A stretch of 60,472 nucleotides of DNA from Salipaludibacillus sp. CUR1 (GTDB lineage: Bacteria; Bacillota; Bacilli; Bacillales; Salisediminibacteriaceae). Shown one piece after another: positions 24,050 to 32,804 of this stretch; within the stretch, counting starts at the first letter, position 1; each line of letters opens with the position of its first letter. The stretch is from contig NZ_JAIWPE010000023.1 in assembly GCF_021028955.1 (NCBI RefSeq), forward strand, positions 1-60,472, read 5' to 3'. Below the pieces are notes generated by a model. That model did no database searches. It saw nothing but the letters and a program-made list of their open reading frames with translations, and was not told the origin of the DNA. A program made the translations under genes and the position numbers.

Positions 24050-24547
24050 ATGGTGGATTTTGGTTTATTTAGAGGGTTTGTGACAAGCATTAATGACTTT
24101 TTGACGGGGCAAAATACTGAAAATGAAGGCTGTTTTAAATTAATGACGGTCGAGGACGGTACCGGCACTATAGTCAATTTCGTGGTCGCTCCCGACACGT
24201 ATGTTGTAGACCAGGCAATTATTGACGTCGGGGACCGGATCACCGGCTACTATGACCGGAACGCCCCCGTGCCCTTAATTTTCCCGCCGCAATACCGTGC
24301 GCTTGTCATGGTTAAGGAAATACCTGGTGTAAACGTTAAAGCAGACTTTTTTAATTCACAGCTCGTGAGCAGCGACGGCTTGCTCCAAGTTAATTTGACC
24401 CCTTACACACCGATCCTTCTGGCAAACGGGCAGCCTTTTACCGGAAATCCCGCAAACCGCAATCTGATTGTCATTTATGGTCCGTCCACGCGAAGCATCC
24501 CTGCTCAAACCGTCCCTTACAGAATAATTGTCTGGTGTTCTGTGTAA
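24050..24547 (+). CDS. Conserved protein of spore-forming bacteria, unknown
   Basis: A 165-residue soluble, beta-rich protein. Distinctive segments are GFVTSINDF, LMTVEDGTGTIVNFVV, DTYVVDQAIIDVGDRITGYY and IFPPQYRALVMVKEI. A C-terminal half follows with NLTPYTPILLANGQPF and GPSTRSIPAQTVPYRI. I recall this pattern from unnamed proteins of Bacilli and Clostridia but cannot name a function. GGGAGGG lies six bases before the ATG. A CATATAAT upstream at about 24005 looks like a sporulation -10 box, which would suggest a spore role (inference). Confidence 0.65.
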   Translation: MVDFGLFRGFVTSINDFLTGQNTENEGCFKLMTVEDGTGTIVNFVVAPDTYVVDQAIIDVGDRITGYYDRNAPVPLIFPPQYRALVMVKEIPGVNVKADFFNSQLVSSDGLLQVNLTPYTPILLANGQPFTGNPANRNLIVIYGPSTRSIPAQTVPYRIIVWCSV

Positions 24548-24669
24548 TGTTTGGTGGTTTTTAGTGGGGATGAGGCGTAAATTGAGGGCCGGGGTGTAAG
24601 TTTAGGGGTGCTCGGCGGATTTGGGTGGTGCAGCAGCGAAAATGAGTGGTCATTCTGTGGATTGAGTTG

Positions 24670-24935
24670 TGCTGTCAGCGAATTTTGCTCTCACTATCGG
24701 CGGAAAATGAATTCTATCAGCGATTTTGTACCCTCAATCAGCGAAGATTTGATTCTATCAGCGATTTTGCACCCTCAATCAGCGAAAAATTGTATCTATC
24801 AGCGATTCTGCACTCTCTATCAGCGAAAAATTGATTCTATCAGCGATTCTGCACTCTCTATCAGCGAAAAATCGATTCTATCGGCGATTCTGCACTCTCT
24901 ATCAGCGAAAGCTCCCTTCCTATCAGCGAATTAGA
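24670..24935. repeat. 41-bp ATCAGCGA minisatellite
   Basis: About six tandem 41-base units, each with two TATCAGCGA half-units separated by TTCTGCACTCTC or a variant. Unit starts at 24711, 24752 and 24793 show the exact 41-base spacing. Outer copies decay. The translated readings through it are an artefact of the period and are not genes. Confidence 0.9.
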
Positions 24936-24982
24936 TTTATTCTAATCACCCCCCCTCCTATTCCCCTTTACCCGTTACTTAC

Positions 24983-25017
24983 AAAAAAAGCGCCTCCCGG
25001 CTACCACCCCGGGAGGC
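24983..25017 (-). terminator. Terminator downstream of the ZorAB-like pair
   Basis: GCCTCCCGG and CCGGGAGGC make a 9-bp stem followed on the minus strand by GC and seven T. It lies about 185 bases past the stop codon of the ZorB-like gene. Confidence 0.75.
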
Positions 25018-25201
25018 AAAATACCAGAACTACTTTTCACTACCTCATTTCAATACGAAACATTAACTCTAAATTTTTACCAAAGAGAAAAGTGTTTCCT
25101 TTATGCAACTTTATATGATATCCGTTAAAATGTCAATTAATCACAGACAAAACATTTCCATCTTCCTAACTCCACATCCACAACTATAGGTCTTCTCTAT
25201 C

Positions 25202-25897
25202 CTATTTCCCCTCAAGCAGTTCCCGCGTTTTATCGAGAATCTCTTCGTCCTTCAGGCGGAATTTGAATTCTACCCGGCGCGATGCTTTGGCGCTGTAGTT
25301 GCCGTCTTCATCAGTGCGTCCGACTGAATGTGATTTTCCGTTGACTGTTAGCTTTTCTTTTAAGGCAGGCTGAATATTTTTGTAAGGAAAGTCAGCGCTC
25401 AGCACATATTCCGCCACGCTGAATGCCCGCTCCTGCGAGAGGTTCAGATTATATAAATAGCCGCCGTCACGGTCGGCGTGCCCTTCAATAATAATCTCGG
25501 AAATATAGTTTTCATAGCCTTTTTCTAACAGGACGTCTAAATAAGCAGGGACAAATTCATCGAGAAACTGAAACGCCTCCGGTTTAAGAACCGTGTCATC
25601 GTATTCAAACAGAATGTCGGTATTAAAGATGATCGCACCTGTCTTCTCATCCACCTCTATTCCGAGGCTGGAGTCGCCAAACTCTTCGTTTAAGTCCTCG
25701 ACAATGTTGACTCTTACCCCCATAATCTGGTCGATGGTCCGCTTCATCTCTTCAATCTGGAAAGATTTTATGACCATCATAATGATAAAAATTAACACAA
25801 AGCATAGTAAAATGACTGTTAACAAATCAGTGAACGCCGGCCAGAAATGCCCTTCCTCCTCCTCGCCTTTAAACAGCCGCCGGTACTTACTAATCAT
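25202..25897 (-). CDS. ZorB/MotB-like OmpA-family stator subunit
   Basis: A 231-residue protein with one membrane segment (residues about 22-44) that keeps the proton-carrying aspartate, D24 in PAFTDLLTVILL. A periplasm-side OmpA/MotB domain follows (about residues 85-220), with EIIIEGHADRDGG, NLSQERAFSVAEYVL and ASRRVEFKF for peptidoglycan binding. It overlaps the ZorA-like gene by eight bases, so the two form one complex. Such pairs occur as flagellar motors, in Zorya defence and as unassigned systems. Absence of flagellar and zorC/D/E genes leaves the role open. Confidence 0.8.
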   Translation of the reverse strand: MISKYRRLFKGEEEEGHFWPAFTDLLTVILLCFVLIFIIMMVIKSFQIEEMKRTIDQIMGVRVNIVEDLNEEFGDSSLGIEVDEKTGAIIFNTDILFEYDDTVLKPEAFQFLDEFVPAYLDVLLEKGYENYISEIIIEGHADRDGGYLYNLNLSQERAFSVAEYVLSADFPYKNIQPALKEKLTVNGKSHSVGRTDEDGNYSAKASRRVEFKFRLKDEEILDKTRELLEGK

Positions 25898-27716
25898 TGG
25901 TGCCCACTCTTATCCGCCGGGGTTGTCTGGCCGGTTCCTGGGAAAAGGAGTGAAGCAGGCGGTTCAAGGTCTGGAATTCCTGCTGCAGATCCTGGATGGC
26001 CTGCTGCATCACCCGGATATTTCTCTGCTGGCTTTCTTCAGAGGTGTCGCTTATTTGCTTAAATTCTTTTTTGATCGCCCCGTTCATATCCATCACGTAG
26101 TCGCCGATGTTTCTGCTCACTTTATCTAACCGGTCCCCTAGCGTTCCTTCGAGACTTGACACATATCTGGAAAGCGTCTCTTTAAGCACGTCGACACTCG
26201 CTTCGATCTGATTTTCCCGCTGCATAAACTGATCAGTCATTTGACTGACTGTCCGGTTAATTTCCCTGATCATCTGGGTGTTTTTACTGCCGATATCCTC
26301 AAAAGTTGATGACGCTTCATGAAGCTGCTTTTCAAATTCAGCGGAATCTCTCGCATGGGCTTTTATATGCTGGTTGAACTCCTGGTTAAACTGCTTAAGG
26401 TCATCGAAACGGTCTGTCAGAAGGTGCTTATATTCCGCCTGGGTTGTATTAATCGTTTCCAGCGCCTCAGGCAAGTGGCCAATGGCGTTTCCGAGCTTAT
26501 CAAAATCCCGGGTCAGCTCTCTCAGAGACGTTTGAATACCGGAAAGTTTTGAGCTCACATCTGTACCGAAGATTCCTTTGAACTGTTTATTGTTTTCTTT
26601 CATGAGCGTGACCAGTTCGCCGCTTTGTGCATTCATTCTTTCAAAAGAGCCGTGGGCGGCTTCCTGCCTGTCTGCCATAGTTGAAATGAACGTTTTCCAG
26701 TCTTCCACCGACTCTTCAAAGTGATTGAGCGCTTTGATCTGTGAGGTGGAAAGTTTCTCTATCTGCTGGTACGTATACTGGAACGCCTGCGACATGCGCT
26801 CGTTTCTCTTATCCATTTTTGAAAAATAGGCAAATAACTGGTCAAAGTTGTTGTTCAGCTTTGTTACCGCGGTTCCGAACCCGTCGGTCACTTTTTTGAT
26901 ATTTTTAAAAAGGACAGTAAATTCCTTAAGGTTCTCGGAAAGCCCTTTATTAAACTTTGCCAGATCCTCAGCTGATTTTTGCAGGCCGACCGTGTATTCC
27001 TGGAAACCGTGAAAAGCCTTTTCAATGTTTTGAAGTGACTGCTGGTTTGTCTCCTTGAGCTCGACAATGGATGAATTAATTGTTTCGGACACTTCAATCA
27101 GGCGGGACATCGGGTCCTGCTCAGTCTCTTCGAGGTGGGACTCCGTTTTTAACATAATGTCAGTGAGCAGATATTCCGTGTTGGCGACACGGAGCAGGAT
27201 CGTCATGATGAGCGAGAAACCCATCCCTGCAATGCTTGTATAGAACGCCACGTCAATTCCCGCCAGGACCGCCGCCACATTTTCGACGAGCTGGTCCCCT
27301 GTCGAGTCGATGCTTCCCAACGACATGGTCAGCCCGATAAATGTCCCTAAGACACCGATTAAGATGAACATGGATACGGTCATTTGAATCATTTTAATGA
27401 GACTCACGACAGGGATGTTGAACACCCGCCAGCTCGAGAATTTCTGCTGGACAAACGTGTCCACTTTCACCGGTTCTTCCTGCTGTTTCTTATAAAATTC
27501 GAGCTTGAAGGCACGGAGCGGGTCAATGTCCAATGAGTCTGACATGTGTAAAAAATGCCGGATTCTTTTTAACCTGCTGAACAAAATCAGGTGAACGAGA
27601 CACGCTATAGCAAATGACACGAACAGCACCATGAAAATAAATTCGATCACCTGATTTGAAAGAATTGCCTGTGCCTGCTGTTCACTCGTAAACAGTTTTA
27701 AAACGGCTTCCACCAC
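25890..27716 (-). CDS. ZorA/MotA-like proton channel with long coiled-coil tail
   Basis: A 608-residue protein. The first 210 residues carry three membrane segments of the MotA/TolQ/ExbB type: VIEFIFMVLFVSFAIACLVH, then VSMFILIGVLGTFIGLTMSL, then DVAFYTSIAGMGFSLIMTIL. The remaining 400 residues are almost wholly charged helix with heptad patterns (for example VLKETLSRYVSSLEGTL), giving a long cytoplasmic tail as in ZorA and unlike MotA. The start is GTG after GGGGGAAG. The tail in Zorya is proposed to transmit a signal to effectors; here none is encoded nearby. Confidence 0.8.
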   Translation of the reverse strand: MVEAVLKLFTSEQQAQAILSNQVIEFIFMVLFVSFAIACLVHLILFSRLKRIRHFLHMSDSLDIDPLRAFKLEFYKKQQEEPVKVDTFVQQKFSSWRVFNIPVVSLIKMIQMTVSMFILIGVLGTFIGLTMSLGSIDSTGDQLVENVAAVLAGIDVAFYTSIAGMGFSLIMTILLRVANTEYLLTDIMLKTESHLEETEQDPMSRLIEVSETINSSIVELKETNQQSLQNIEKAFHGFQEYTVGLQKSAEDLAKFNKGLSENLKEFTVLFKNIKKVTDGFGTAVTKLNNNFDQLFAYFSKMDKRNERMSQAFQYTYQQIEKLSTSQIKALNHFEESVEDWKTFISTMADRQEAAHGSFERMNAQSGELVTLMKENNKQFKGIFGTDVSSKLSGIQTSLRELTRDFDKLGNAIGHLPEALETINTTQAEYKHLLTDRFDDLKQFNQEFNQHIKAHARDSAEFEKQLHEASSTFEDIGSKNTQMIREINRTVSQMTDQFMQRENQIEASVDVLKETLSRYVSSLEGTLGDRLDKVSRNIGDYVMDMNGAIKKEFKQISDTSEESQQRNIRVMQQAIQDLQQEFQTLNRLLHSFSQEPARQPRRIRVGTND

Positions 27717-27860
27717 AAAGACTTCCCCCTTTGGACTTCCGGCCAGATAAAAGCCGGCTAATTTGTCCCTCTTGTCTTAATTAATGTTATTCGCCGGGGG
27801 GACAAATCATGTTTCCGAAATGGGGATGTGGAAGGTCTCACTGGTGGAAAGTGACTTTTT

Positions 27861-28220
27861 TTATAAATTGTAAATGGCGAAAAGCCGGTACCTGATCCCT
27901 TGTAATGTTAATTTACTTTCTGTATCGTCTTCCTCTCTAATATTTTCCTTAAGCAATTCAATCTCCATCTCAAGGTCATGAATTGTATCAATTGCTCCTA
28001 ACATGAGTAATTTCCACTTCCGCTCGTCATAGGTTTTTTCTATCTTTTTAACCCTGGCTGAGGCCTCGTCCCAGTCACCAGCCTCAACCTCCTCGTATAA
28101 CTCCGCGATTTCCGTAAACAAACGCTCATCCTTCTCTGTTATAAAAAAATCAGCTGTCGTGCAGCCGGAAATCAGGATGACCATTATAACTAAGGCTGGC
28201 ATTTTAAACGCTTTATACAC
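27861..28220 (-). CDS. DUF4363-like lipoprotein
   Basis: A 119-residue secreted lipoprotein. The signal peptide ends in the lipobox LISGC (Cys at about residue 20), and the rest is a helical domain with a LYEEVEAGDWDEASARVKKIEK motif as in the DUF4363 family. Start is GTG with AAGGAGGG upstream. It lies 145 bases upstream of the ZorA-like gene in the same direction, so co-transcription is possible. Function unknown. Confidence 0.7.
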   Translation of the reverse strand: MYKAFKMPALVIMVILISGCTTADFFITEKDERLFTEIAELYEEVEAGDWDEASARVKKIEKTYDERKWKLLMLGAIDTIHDLEMEIELLKENIREEDDTESKLTLQGIRYRLFAIYNL

Positions 28221-28320
28221 AATTGACCCTCCTTAAGCCTGCACCTCTATGTATGTTTCCATTTAGTTTGCCCGATAATGGAAAAATAGTACGTCAATTA
28301 AGTAATTGGGGTGTCAGACA

Positions 28321-29184
28321 GTGACTGAATTAGGAACGGTTGTAATCAGAGGGGTTATAGGCTTTTTTCTATTATTTTTACTTGCGCGGATTATGGGGAA
28401 AAAACATATAACTGATATGACCTTCTACGAATATATCGTCGGAATTGCCATAGGGAGCATCGCGGCGGAAATGACGTTTGGAACGGAAGTCAGAATATCA
28501 AATTTTGTTGTTGGAATGGTTCTTTGGGCGGTCTTTCCAATGGTCATTTCCCAGCTCGAGTTAAAGTCCTTTCGTTTTCGTACGCTTACTGAAGGAAATT
28601 CAACGGTATTAATGGAGAATGGCGTCATTTATGAAGACCGGTTGAGGAAGGAAAGCCTGACAGTCGATGAATTAATGATTCACCTCCGTCAAAAAGATGT
28701 ATTCAAACTGGACGATGTAGAGTCAGCTGTGATGGAAAAAAACGGCCAGATAAGTGTCTTGAAAAAAAGCGATGCCCAGCCGGTCACATCTAAGGATATG
28801 GGACTGACGGCGGAGCCGGAACACCAGCCGCGCATCGTCATCGTGGACGGCAATGTGATGGAAAAAAGCTTAAGCGACTATGGATACGAAAAAGAGTGGC
28901 TTAAAGACGAACTCGGAAAGCAGGGCGTTGACAGGTTTTCAGATGTTTTCCTTTGCCAGATCGATTCGGGCGGGAACATTTATGTCGATTTATTCAACGA
29001 TAAGCAGAAAATGCCGCAGATCAAACAAAAACTTTTAGTCGCAGCAGATATTAAAAAGCTTCAGGAAAGTTTAAGAGCCTTTTCCATTCAAACAGAAAAC
29101 CAGCAGGCCAAACAGACGTATCTGAAACAGGCTGACCAGTTGGATGTGTTATTGGATAACTTAAGTAGTTACATAAAAGAGTAA
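28321..29184 (+). CDS. DUF421 (YetF-type) membrane protein
   Basis: A 287-residue protein. Three membrane segments come first: IRGVIGFFLLFLLARIMGKK, EYIVGIAIGSIAAEM and NFVVGMVLWAVFPMVISQLE. The conserved DUF421 cytoplasmic core follows (GNSTVLMENGVIYEDRLRKE and the LMIHLRQKDVFKLDDVESA block). YetF-type proteins have been linked to spore germination and inner-membrane stability in Bacillus. A GTG start at 28321 sits seven bases after GGGGTG; the longer reading is unlikely. A terminator follows. Confidence 0.85.
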   Translation: MTELGTVVIRGVIGFFLLFLLARIMGKKHITDMTFYEYIVGIAIGSIAAEMTFGTEVRISNFVVGMVLWAVFPMVISQLELKSFRFRTLTEGNSTVLMENGVIYEDRLRKESLTVDELMIHLRQKDVFKLDDVESAVMEKNGQISVLKKSDAQPVTSKDMGLTAEPEHQPRIVIVDGNVMEKSLSDYGYEKEWLKDELGKQGVDRFSDVFLCQIDSGGNIYVDLFNDKQKMPQIKQKLLVAADIKKLQESLRAFSIQTENQQAKQTYLKQADQLDVLLDNLSSYIKE

Positions 29185-29231
29185 AAAGCATCTGTGCGTG
29201 TGGGACGCCCAGGAAGCAGCAGAAATAACTA

Positions 29232-29264
29232 CAGCTCTCAGGGATTATACCTGAGAGCTGTTTT
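29232..29264 (+). terminator. Terminator after the DUF421 gene
   Basis: CAGCTCTCAGG and CCTGAGAGCTG form a perfect 11-bp stem followed by TTTT, 48 bases after the stop codon. Confidence 0.85.
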
Positions 29265-29327
29265 GGTGAGGAGCATTATATGAGGCCTGGTGTAGGAAAC
29301 CAACAGTACTTTTAAAGCCGCTATTTC

Positions 29328-30467
29328 CTACCTTAACACCGCCGCCACACCTGTCTTGCTCGGCATTCTTTCTTTTGGCAGGACGACCACATTGGCTTTT
29401 TTCTTAAAGGCCATTTCAGTCAAATCACCGAGAATGTCGCCGTATTGCTCCTCCCTCGTATCGGTCACTGTAATTTCCCCTGTGGCCTGGTCGACGCGGC
29501 CGGGAATGGTCCGGCCGTCTTCTATTAGCATGGCAGCGATCCGGTTTTCGACAGCTGCCTGGGCGACTTCTTCCAGATGCGGGGAGCCTGATCCGTTAGC
29601 TTTAGCTGATGCATAGGTCTCTGTCAGCTTTTTTGTTTTTTCCAGATAAATAGGTTCGATGATTGCCCAGACTTTCTCTCTCAATTGTTTTTCTTCAAGA
29701 GAATCAAACGCACTGCCGATGCCTTCCTCCATTAAATAAGGGTTACTGCTCAATTTTTTAAAAATACCGTGGTGTTCTTTCAAGGCTGTGAGAATGAGCG
29801 GCTTGCCGGAAGGTTTGGAATAGTTCTCATACACGTATTTATCTACATATCTGAAAAACTTTTCTGTGTCTTTATCAATTTCATCTTTTTTCGCCCCTTG
29901 CCCGAAAAACTTTGCGGAATTGCCCGTGCTCCCTGCTTTGGACAAATAGGCTTCCGTTCGGTGGTCGCCTAATACTTCTTCTTTCGTACGCAGCGCATCA
30001 GCAGGCAGGACAATTTCCTTAAAGCCGTACCTGTTGCCTTCATAAAGACAGAAAGTATTTTTGTTAAGGCCAAGAACCTGATACTGGTCAGCTGACTGAT
30101 ATACCCGGATAAGGGGATTAATATGAAGCCTCTCCGCAGCCACAGCCAGCTCTTTTACAGGGCGCGGGATTTTGTAGACGACGCATTGGGTGGCGGAAAC
30201 CAGTATGGCAAGGCCTTCTGAGGTGGTGCGCCAAAACTCTTTATCTTTTTCAATCTCCTGGAGAGGTTTAAGAAGTGTGTCACGGTCGGTCTCCGGATAG
30301 GCCTCTTTCAATGCCCCTTCGAGCTGCCGCAGAAGTCTTTTAAATACAATCGGATCTTGCTTGTTTTCCGGTGAATGCCGGTGTGTCGGCTGGTAAAGAG
30401 AAATAAATGGTGCCCCTGACTCATAAATGATGTGATGCGGAAATTCGTTAACAATTTCGTACCTCAT
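29328..30467 (-). CDS. baeRF family (archaeo-eukaryotic release factor-like) protein
   Basis: A 379-residue protein that resembles the bacterial archaeo-eukaryotic release-factor superfamily (family 3 type). These proteins share the eRF1 domain 2-3 fold and are thought to act in ribosome-associated or stress hydrolysis. Supporting segments are PFISLYQPTHRHSPENKQDP near the start, VLGLNKNTFCLYEGNRYG mid-protein and PLILTALKEHHGIFKKLS later. The frame is open upstream to 30593, but ATG 30467 fits the homologous N-terminus. The 30468-30810 gap holds a hairpin and no gene that I can see. Confidence 0.75.
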   Translation of the reverse strand: MRYEIVNEFPHHIIYESGAPFISLYQPTHRHSPENKQDPIVFKRLLRQLEGALKEAYPETDRDTLLKPLQEIEKDKEFWRTTSEGLAILVSATQCVVYKIPRPVKELAVAAERLHINPLIRVYQSADQYQVLGLNKNTFCLYEGNRYGFKEIVLPADALRTKEEVLGDHRTEAYLSKAGSTGNSAKFFGQGAKKDEIDKDTEKFFRYVDKYVYENYSKPSGKPLILTALKEHHGIFKKLSSNPYLMEEGIGSAFDSLEEKQLREKVWAIIEPIYLEKTKKLTETYASAKANGSGSPHLEEVAQAAVENRIAAMLIEDGRTIPGRVDQATGEITVTDTREEQYGDILGDLTEMAFKKKANVVVLPKERMPSKTGVAAVLR

Positions 30468-30685
30468 TAGACGCCACCACCCTTTAGTCTTAAAAATAGT
30501 TTGCCGCTGTCTTGTGTGACGGTTTGCGATCGGCCCGGTACGCGGATCACAGGTGAATATTGAAGGGGCGTTCGCACGGCTCTTTATTGTCACTCTGAAC
30601 AGCTCATATACGCTTTCATTATACTACGGAAACCTGTTATGCCGGCGTTCAAGCGGAAAAAATTTCTGTTTTTGTCATAACTAAA

Positions 30686-30710
30686 GAGCATGTATTTTTC
30701 GCACATGCTC
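30686..30710 (-). terminator. Weak hairpin downstream of maa
   Basis: GAGCATGT and ACATGCTC pair across a 9-base loop and are followed on the minus strand by CTTTAG. No true T-run, about 100 bases past the stop. Confidence 0.4.
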
Positions 30711-30810
30711 CTTGGCTGATGGGCAACTCATTTGTTGATGATGGCTGAGTGTTGTGGGAGGCTGATGGATATAGTTATTTAACACTGGTCGGTTCGGTCC
30801 CGGGGCACAA

Positions 30811-31371
30811 TCAGTCTTCAATTGTTTTAATTGGTTTAGCCGGGTTTCCCCCGACGACGGTGTTCGGCGGGACATGTTTAGTGACAACGGCACCTGAAGC
30901 AATCACCGCATTATCTCCTATAGTGACACCGGGGTTTATGATCGCTCTTCCGCCTATCCATACGTTATGTCCGATCGTCACAGGCTTTCCGAACTCACGG
31001 CCTGAATTTCGCTCATCGGGTTTAAGAGGATGCGTGGCGGTATAAATATGGACGCCGGGTGCGAGAAAACAATTATTTCCCATTCTTACTTCGCAAACAT
31101 CAAGAATGACACAGTCGAAGTTGGCGTAAAAGTTTTCTCCTGTGTGAATGTTATAGCCGTAATCACAGCGGAATGGCGGCTCGATATGCATGCTTTTAGC
31201 CGCCGAGCCGAACAGCCTTTTTAAAAGAGCTGTGCGCCTGGCCTCATCTGATTCATTCGTTCCGTTATATATACGCGTTTGCCGCCTCGCATGCTTCCTG
31301 TCCTCCACGAGCTCCGGGTCTTCCGGGTTATACATCTCTCCAGCCAGCATTTTTTCTTTTTCTGTCTGCAT
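30811..31371 (-). CDS. maa: Maltose O-acetyltransferase (hexapeptide-repeat family)
   Basis: A 186-residue left-handed beta-helix acetyltransferase that acetylates sugars such as maltose or glucose with acetyl-CoA. N-terminal [18 protein letters not shown] is the Mac domain. The helix follows with [16 protein letters not shown], the catalytic His in THPL (residues about 113-116), and [20 protein letters not shown]. The conserved GNPAKPIK closes it. GGAGGTGCG lies before the ATG. Same length as B. subtilis Maa. Isolated. Confidence 0.9.
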   Translation of the reverse strand: MQTEKEKMLAGEMYNPEDPELVEDRKHARRQTRIYNGTNESDEARRTALLKRLFGSAAKSMHIEPPFRCDYGYNIHTGENFYANFDCVILDVCEVRMGNNCFLAPGVHIYTATHPLKPDERNSGREFGKPVTIGHNVWIGGRAIINPGVTIGDNAVIASGAVVTKHVPPNTVVGGNPAKPIKTIED

Positions 31372-31423
31372 TCTGCACGCACCTCCAAAGCAAATTTTAA
31401 GGTCCTTTAACTATACCAAAAAC

Positions 31424-31450
31424 TGGGGGGACAGACCCCCCATTAATTTC
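31424..31450. repeat. GGGG-cAGACCCCCC intergenic repeat, copy 1
   Basis: GGGGGGACAGACCCCCCATT is a near-palindrome shared with copies at 32740 and 33338. This copy lacks the TTTTCACATA lead-in of the others. Confidence 0.6.
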
Positions 31451-31455
31451 CATAA

Positions 31456-32217
31456 TTAAAAAAGGAATCCGCCCGCTCCCCTGGCTATCACTTCGGTTGT
31501 CGTTTTGAAGCCTCCTTTTTTATAAGTATATTCATCGATATGCCTGTAAATAGCTTGTTCACCCATCTCACTGTATGAATAAAACTTAACTGTGATTTTA
31601 TTTATTTCTTTAGTGACTGAAGGAGTAAATGAGCCGGGCTTTTGCTTATCCCATGTTAATTCTGCAGCCCAAGGTGCTTCCAACACCCACTCTCCTTGAT
31701 TTTTTTCTGTTTCCCCATTCAGGCTTCTACTGTCAATAATTTCGTGTGTGCTCCAATTTAGCCCGTGCCACAGCGCTCCATATTCAAGGCACTCACGTTC
31801 AAGAAGCGAAGCTGTTATATAAGATTTTGCCGTGCCGTCAAGCATCAATGCCTCCACAATATGTCGTTCTGTCCCTGGCTGCTGTTTATATGGATAGGAT
31901 GTGCCTGGATAGTTGTTCCACTCCGGCAATTCGATATTCATTCCCTTTTTCTCCGCACGAATGAGGCCATTGCCATTCAGTCCAGCCCGATACAGATAAG
32001 CTTTCAGGGTGTACTCCGGCTTTAACGATATACCAGGTAAACTGTTTATTAAGGCCTCTGGGTTATAAGGGACCCGGCTCCAGCCATCAGGCAGGTTGGA
32101 TGGCACTTTTATTTTGCGGCGGATTCGGTTACGGAGGCGGGTGGCCTGGGCGGCAGTAAAATAGGTCACTGTCGGCCGATGGCACCTCTTATTATCACTG
32201 TTTTGGCAGCTCATCAT
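31456..32217 (-). CDS. Protein of unknown function
   Basis: A 253-residue protein not recognised. It is soluble, with a Cys-rich start (MMSCQNSDNKRCHRP), a basic ATRLRNRIRRKIKVPSNLPDG patch and several Trp, Tyr and Pro-rich stretches (ELPEWNNYPGTSYPYKQ). A repeated-strand C-terminal half follows (ITVKFYSYSEMGEQAIYRHI). No signal peptide or membrane segment. AAAGGAGG precedes the ATG pair. Codon use looks like its neighbours. No role can be proposed. Confidence 0.6.
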   Translation of the reverse strand: MMSCQNSDNKRCHRPTVTYFTAAQATRLRNRIRRKIKVPSNLPDGWSRVPYNPEALINSLPGISLKPEYTLKAYLYRAGLNGNGLIRAEKKGMNIELPEWNNYPGTSYPYKQQPGTERHIVEALMLDGTAKSYITASLLERECLEYGALWHGLNWSTHEIIDSRSLNGETEKNQGEWVLEAPWAAELTWDKQKPGSFTPSVTKEINKITVKFYSYSEMGEQAIYRHIDEYTYKKGGFKTTTEVIARGAGGFLF

Positions 32218-32274
32218 TTTAAGTTCCTCCTTTTAAGTCACTTTGAGAGAGAAAAGGGGTGCTCTTGAAGCAGG

Positions 32275-32586
32275 TCAATTCCCGGAAAGCATAGCGATAA
32301 AAAGAATGCCTCCGACCATGAGACCTGTAACTAATCCCATTAGCCCGAACAGGGCGAATCCAACAATGGGGAAGGTTAAAAGGAACGTGAGGGCACAGCC
32401 AGCCCTCTGAATTTTCCGCCCTGCCACTTCCAGACGATTTTTCTCACTCTCCTGCTTTTGTCGCTCATGTTGCCATTGCTGGTGAATGTCTTTCCAGTTA
32501 TTCAGTTCCTTCCCGGCAAAAAGATTTTCTTTAGTCCAGAAAGCTCTTTTAAAAGGATTCCAAACTGTGTTTTTAGACTTACCCAT
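32275..32586 (-). CDS. Small membrane protein, unknown
   Basis: A 103-residue protein with a charged N-terminal half (NNWKDIHQQWQHERQKQESE) predicted helical, and a C-terminal hydrophobic hairpin (CALTFLLTFPIVGFALFG and LVTGLMVGGILFIAML). The ATG has GGAGGGGG upstream. It is upstream of the 31456 gene in the same direction, with a 57-base gap, and may be co-transcribed. No family recognised. Confidence 0.55.
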   Translation of the reverse strand: MGKSKNTVWNPFKRAFWTKENLFAGKELNNWKDIHQQWQHERQKQESEKNRLEVAGRKIQRAGCALTFLLTFPIVGFALFGLMGLVTGLMVGGILFIAMLSGN

Positions 32587-32739
32587 GATGGAAGCCCCCT
32601 CCTTCTTTCATTCACTAACTTTAGTTTACTTGGATCAGTGACACCCTCTGTCAGTGAATGAGTGTTCGGAGGAAGAAACTTTGGGAAAGGGGTTTGTCGT
32701 AAAGGGGGTTGTTCACAAAGTGGATTTTCACATAGTTAA

Positions 32740-32793
32740 TTTTCACATAGGGGTCAGACCCCCCAGCAATTTCCAACATAGTAATTGCTGGGG
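32740..32793. repeat. GGGGTCAGACCCC repeat, copy 2, with adjoining hairpin
   Basis: TTTTCACATAGGGGTCAGAC is followed by five further C residues and then CCAGCAATT, which pairs with AATTGCTGG at 32780-32793. The hairpin sits just after the guaD-like stop at 32805 on the minus strand. Confidence 0.6.
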
Positions 32794-32804
32794 GATCCGG
32801 GCTA

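Noticed and set aside
24608-24934. Open frames of 62-108 codons through the ATCAGCGA repeat
   Set aside because: They are periodic readings of a 41-bp minisatellite in several frames, with no ribosome site and no recognised fold.
25202-27716. A complete Zorya defence system or a flagellar motor
   Set aside because: No zorC, zorD or zorE homologue and no flagellar gene lies nearby, so only the pair itself is called.
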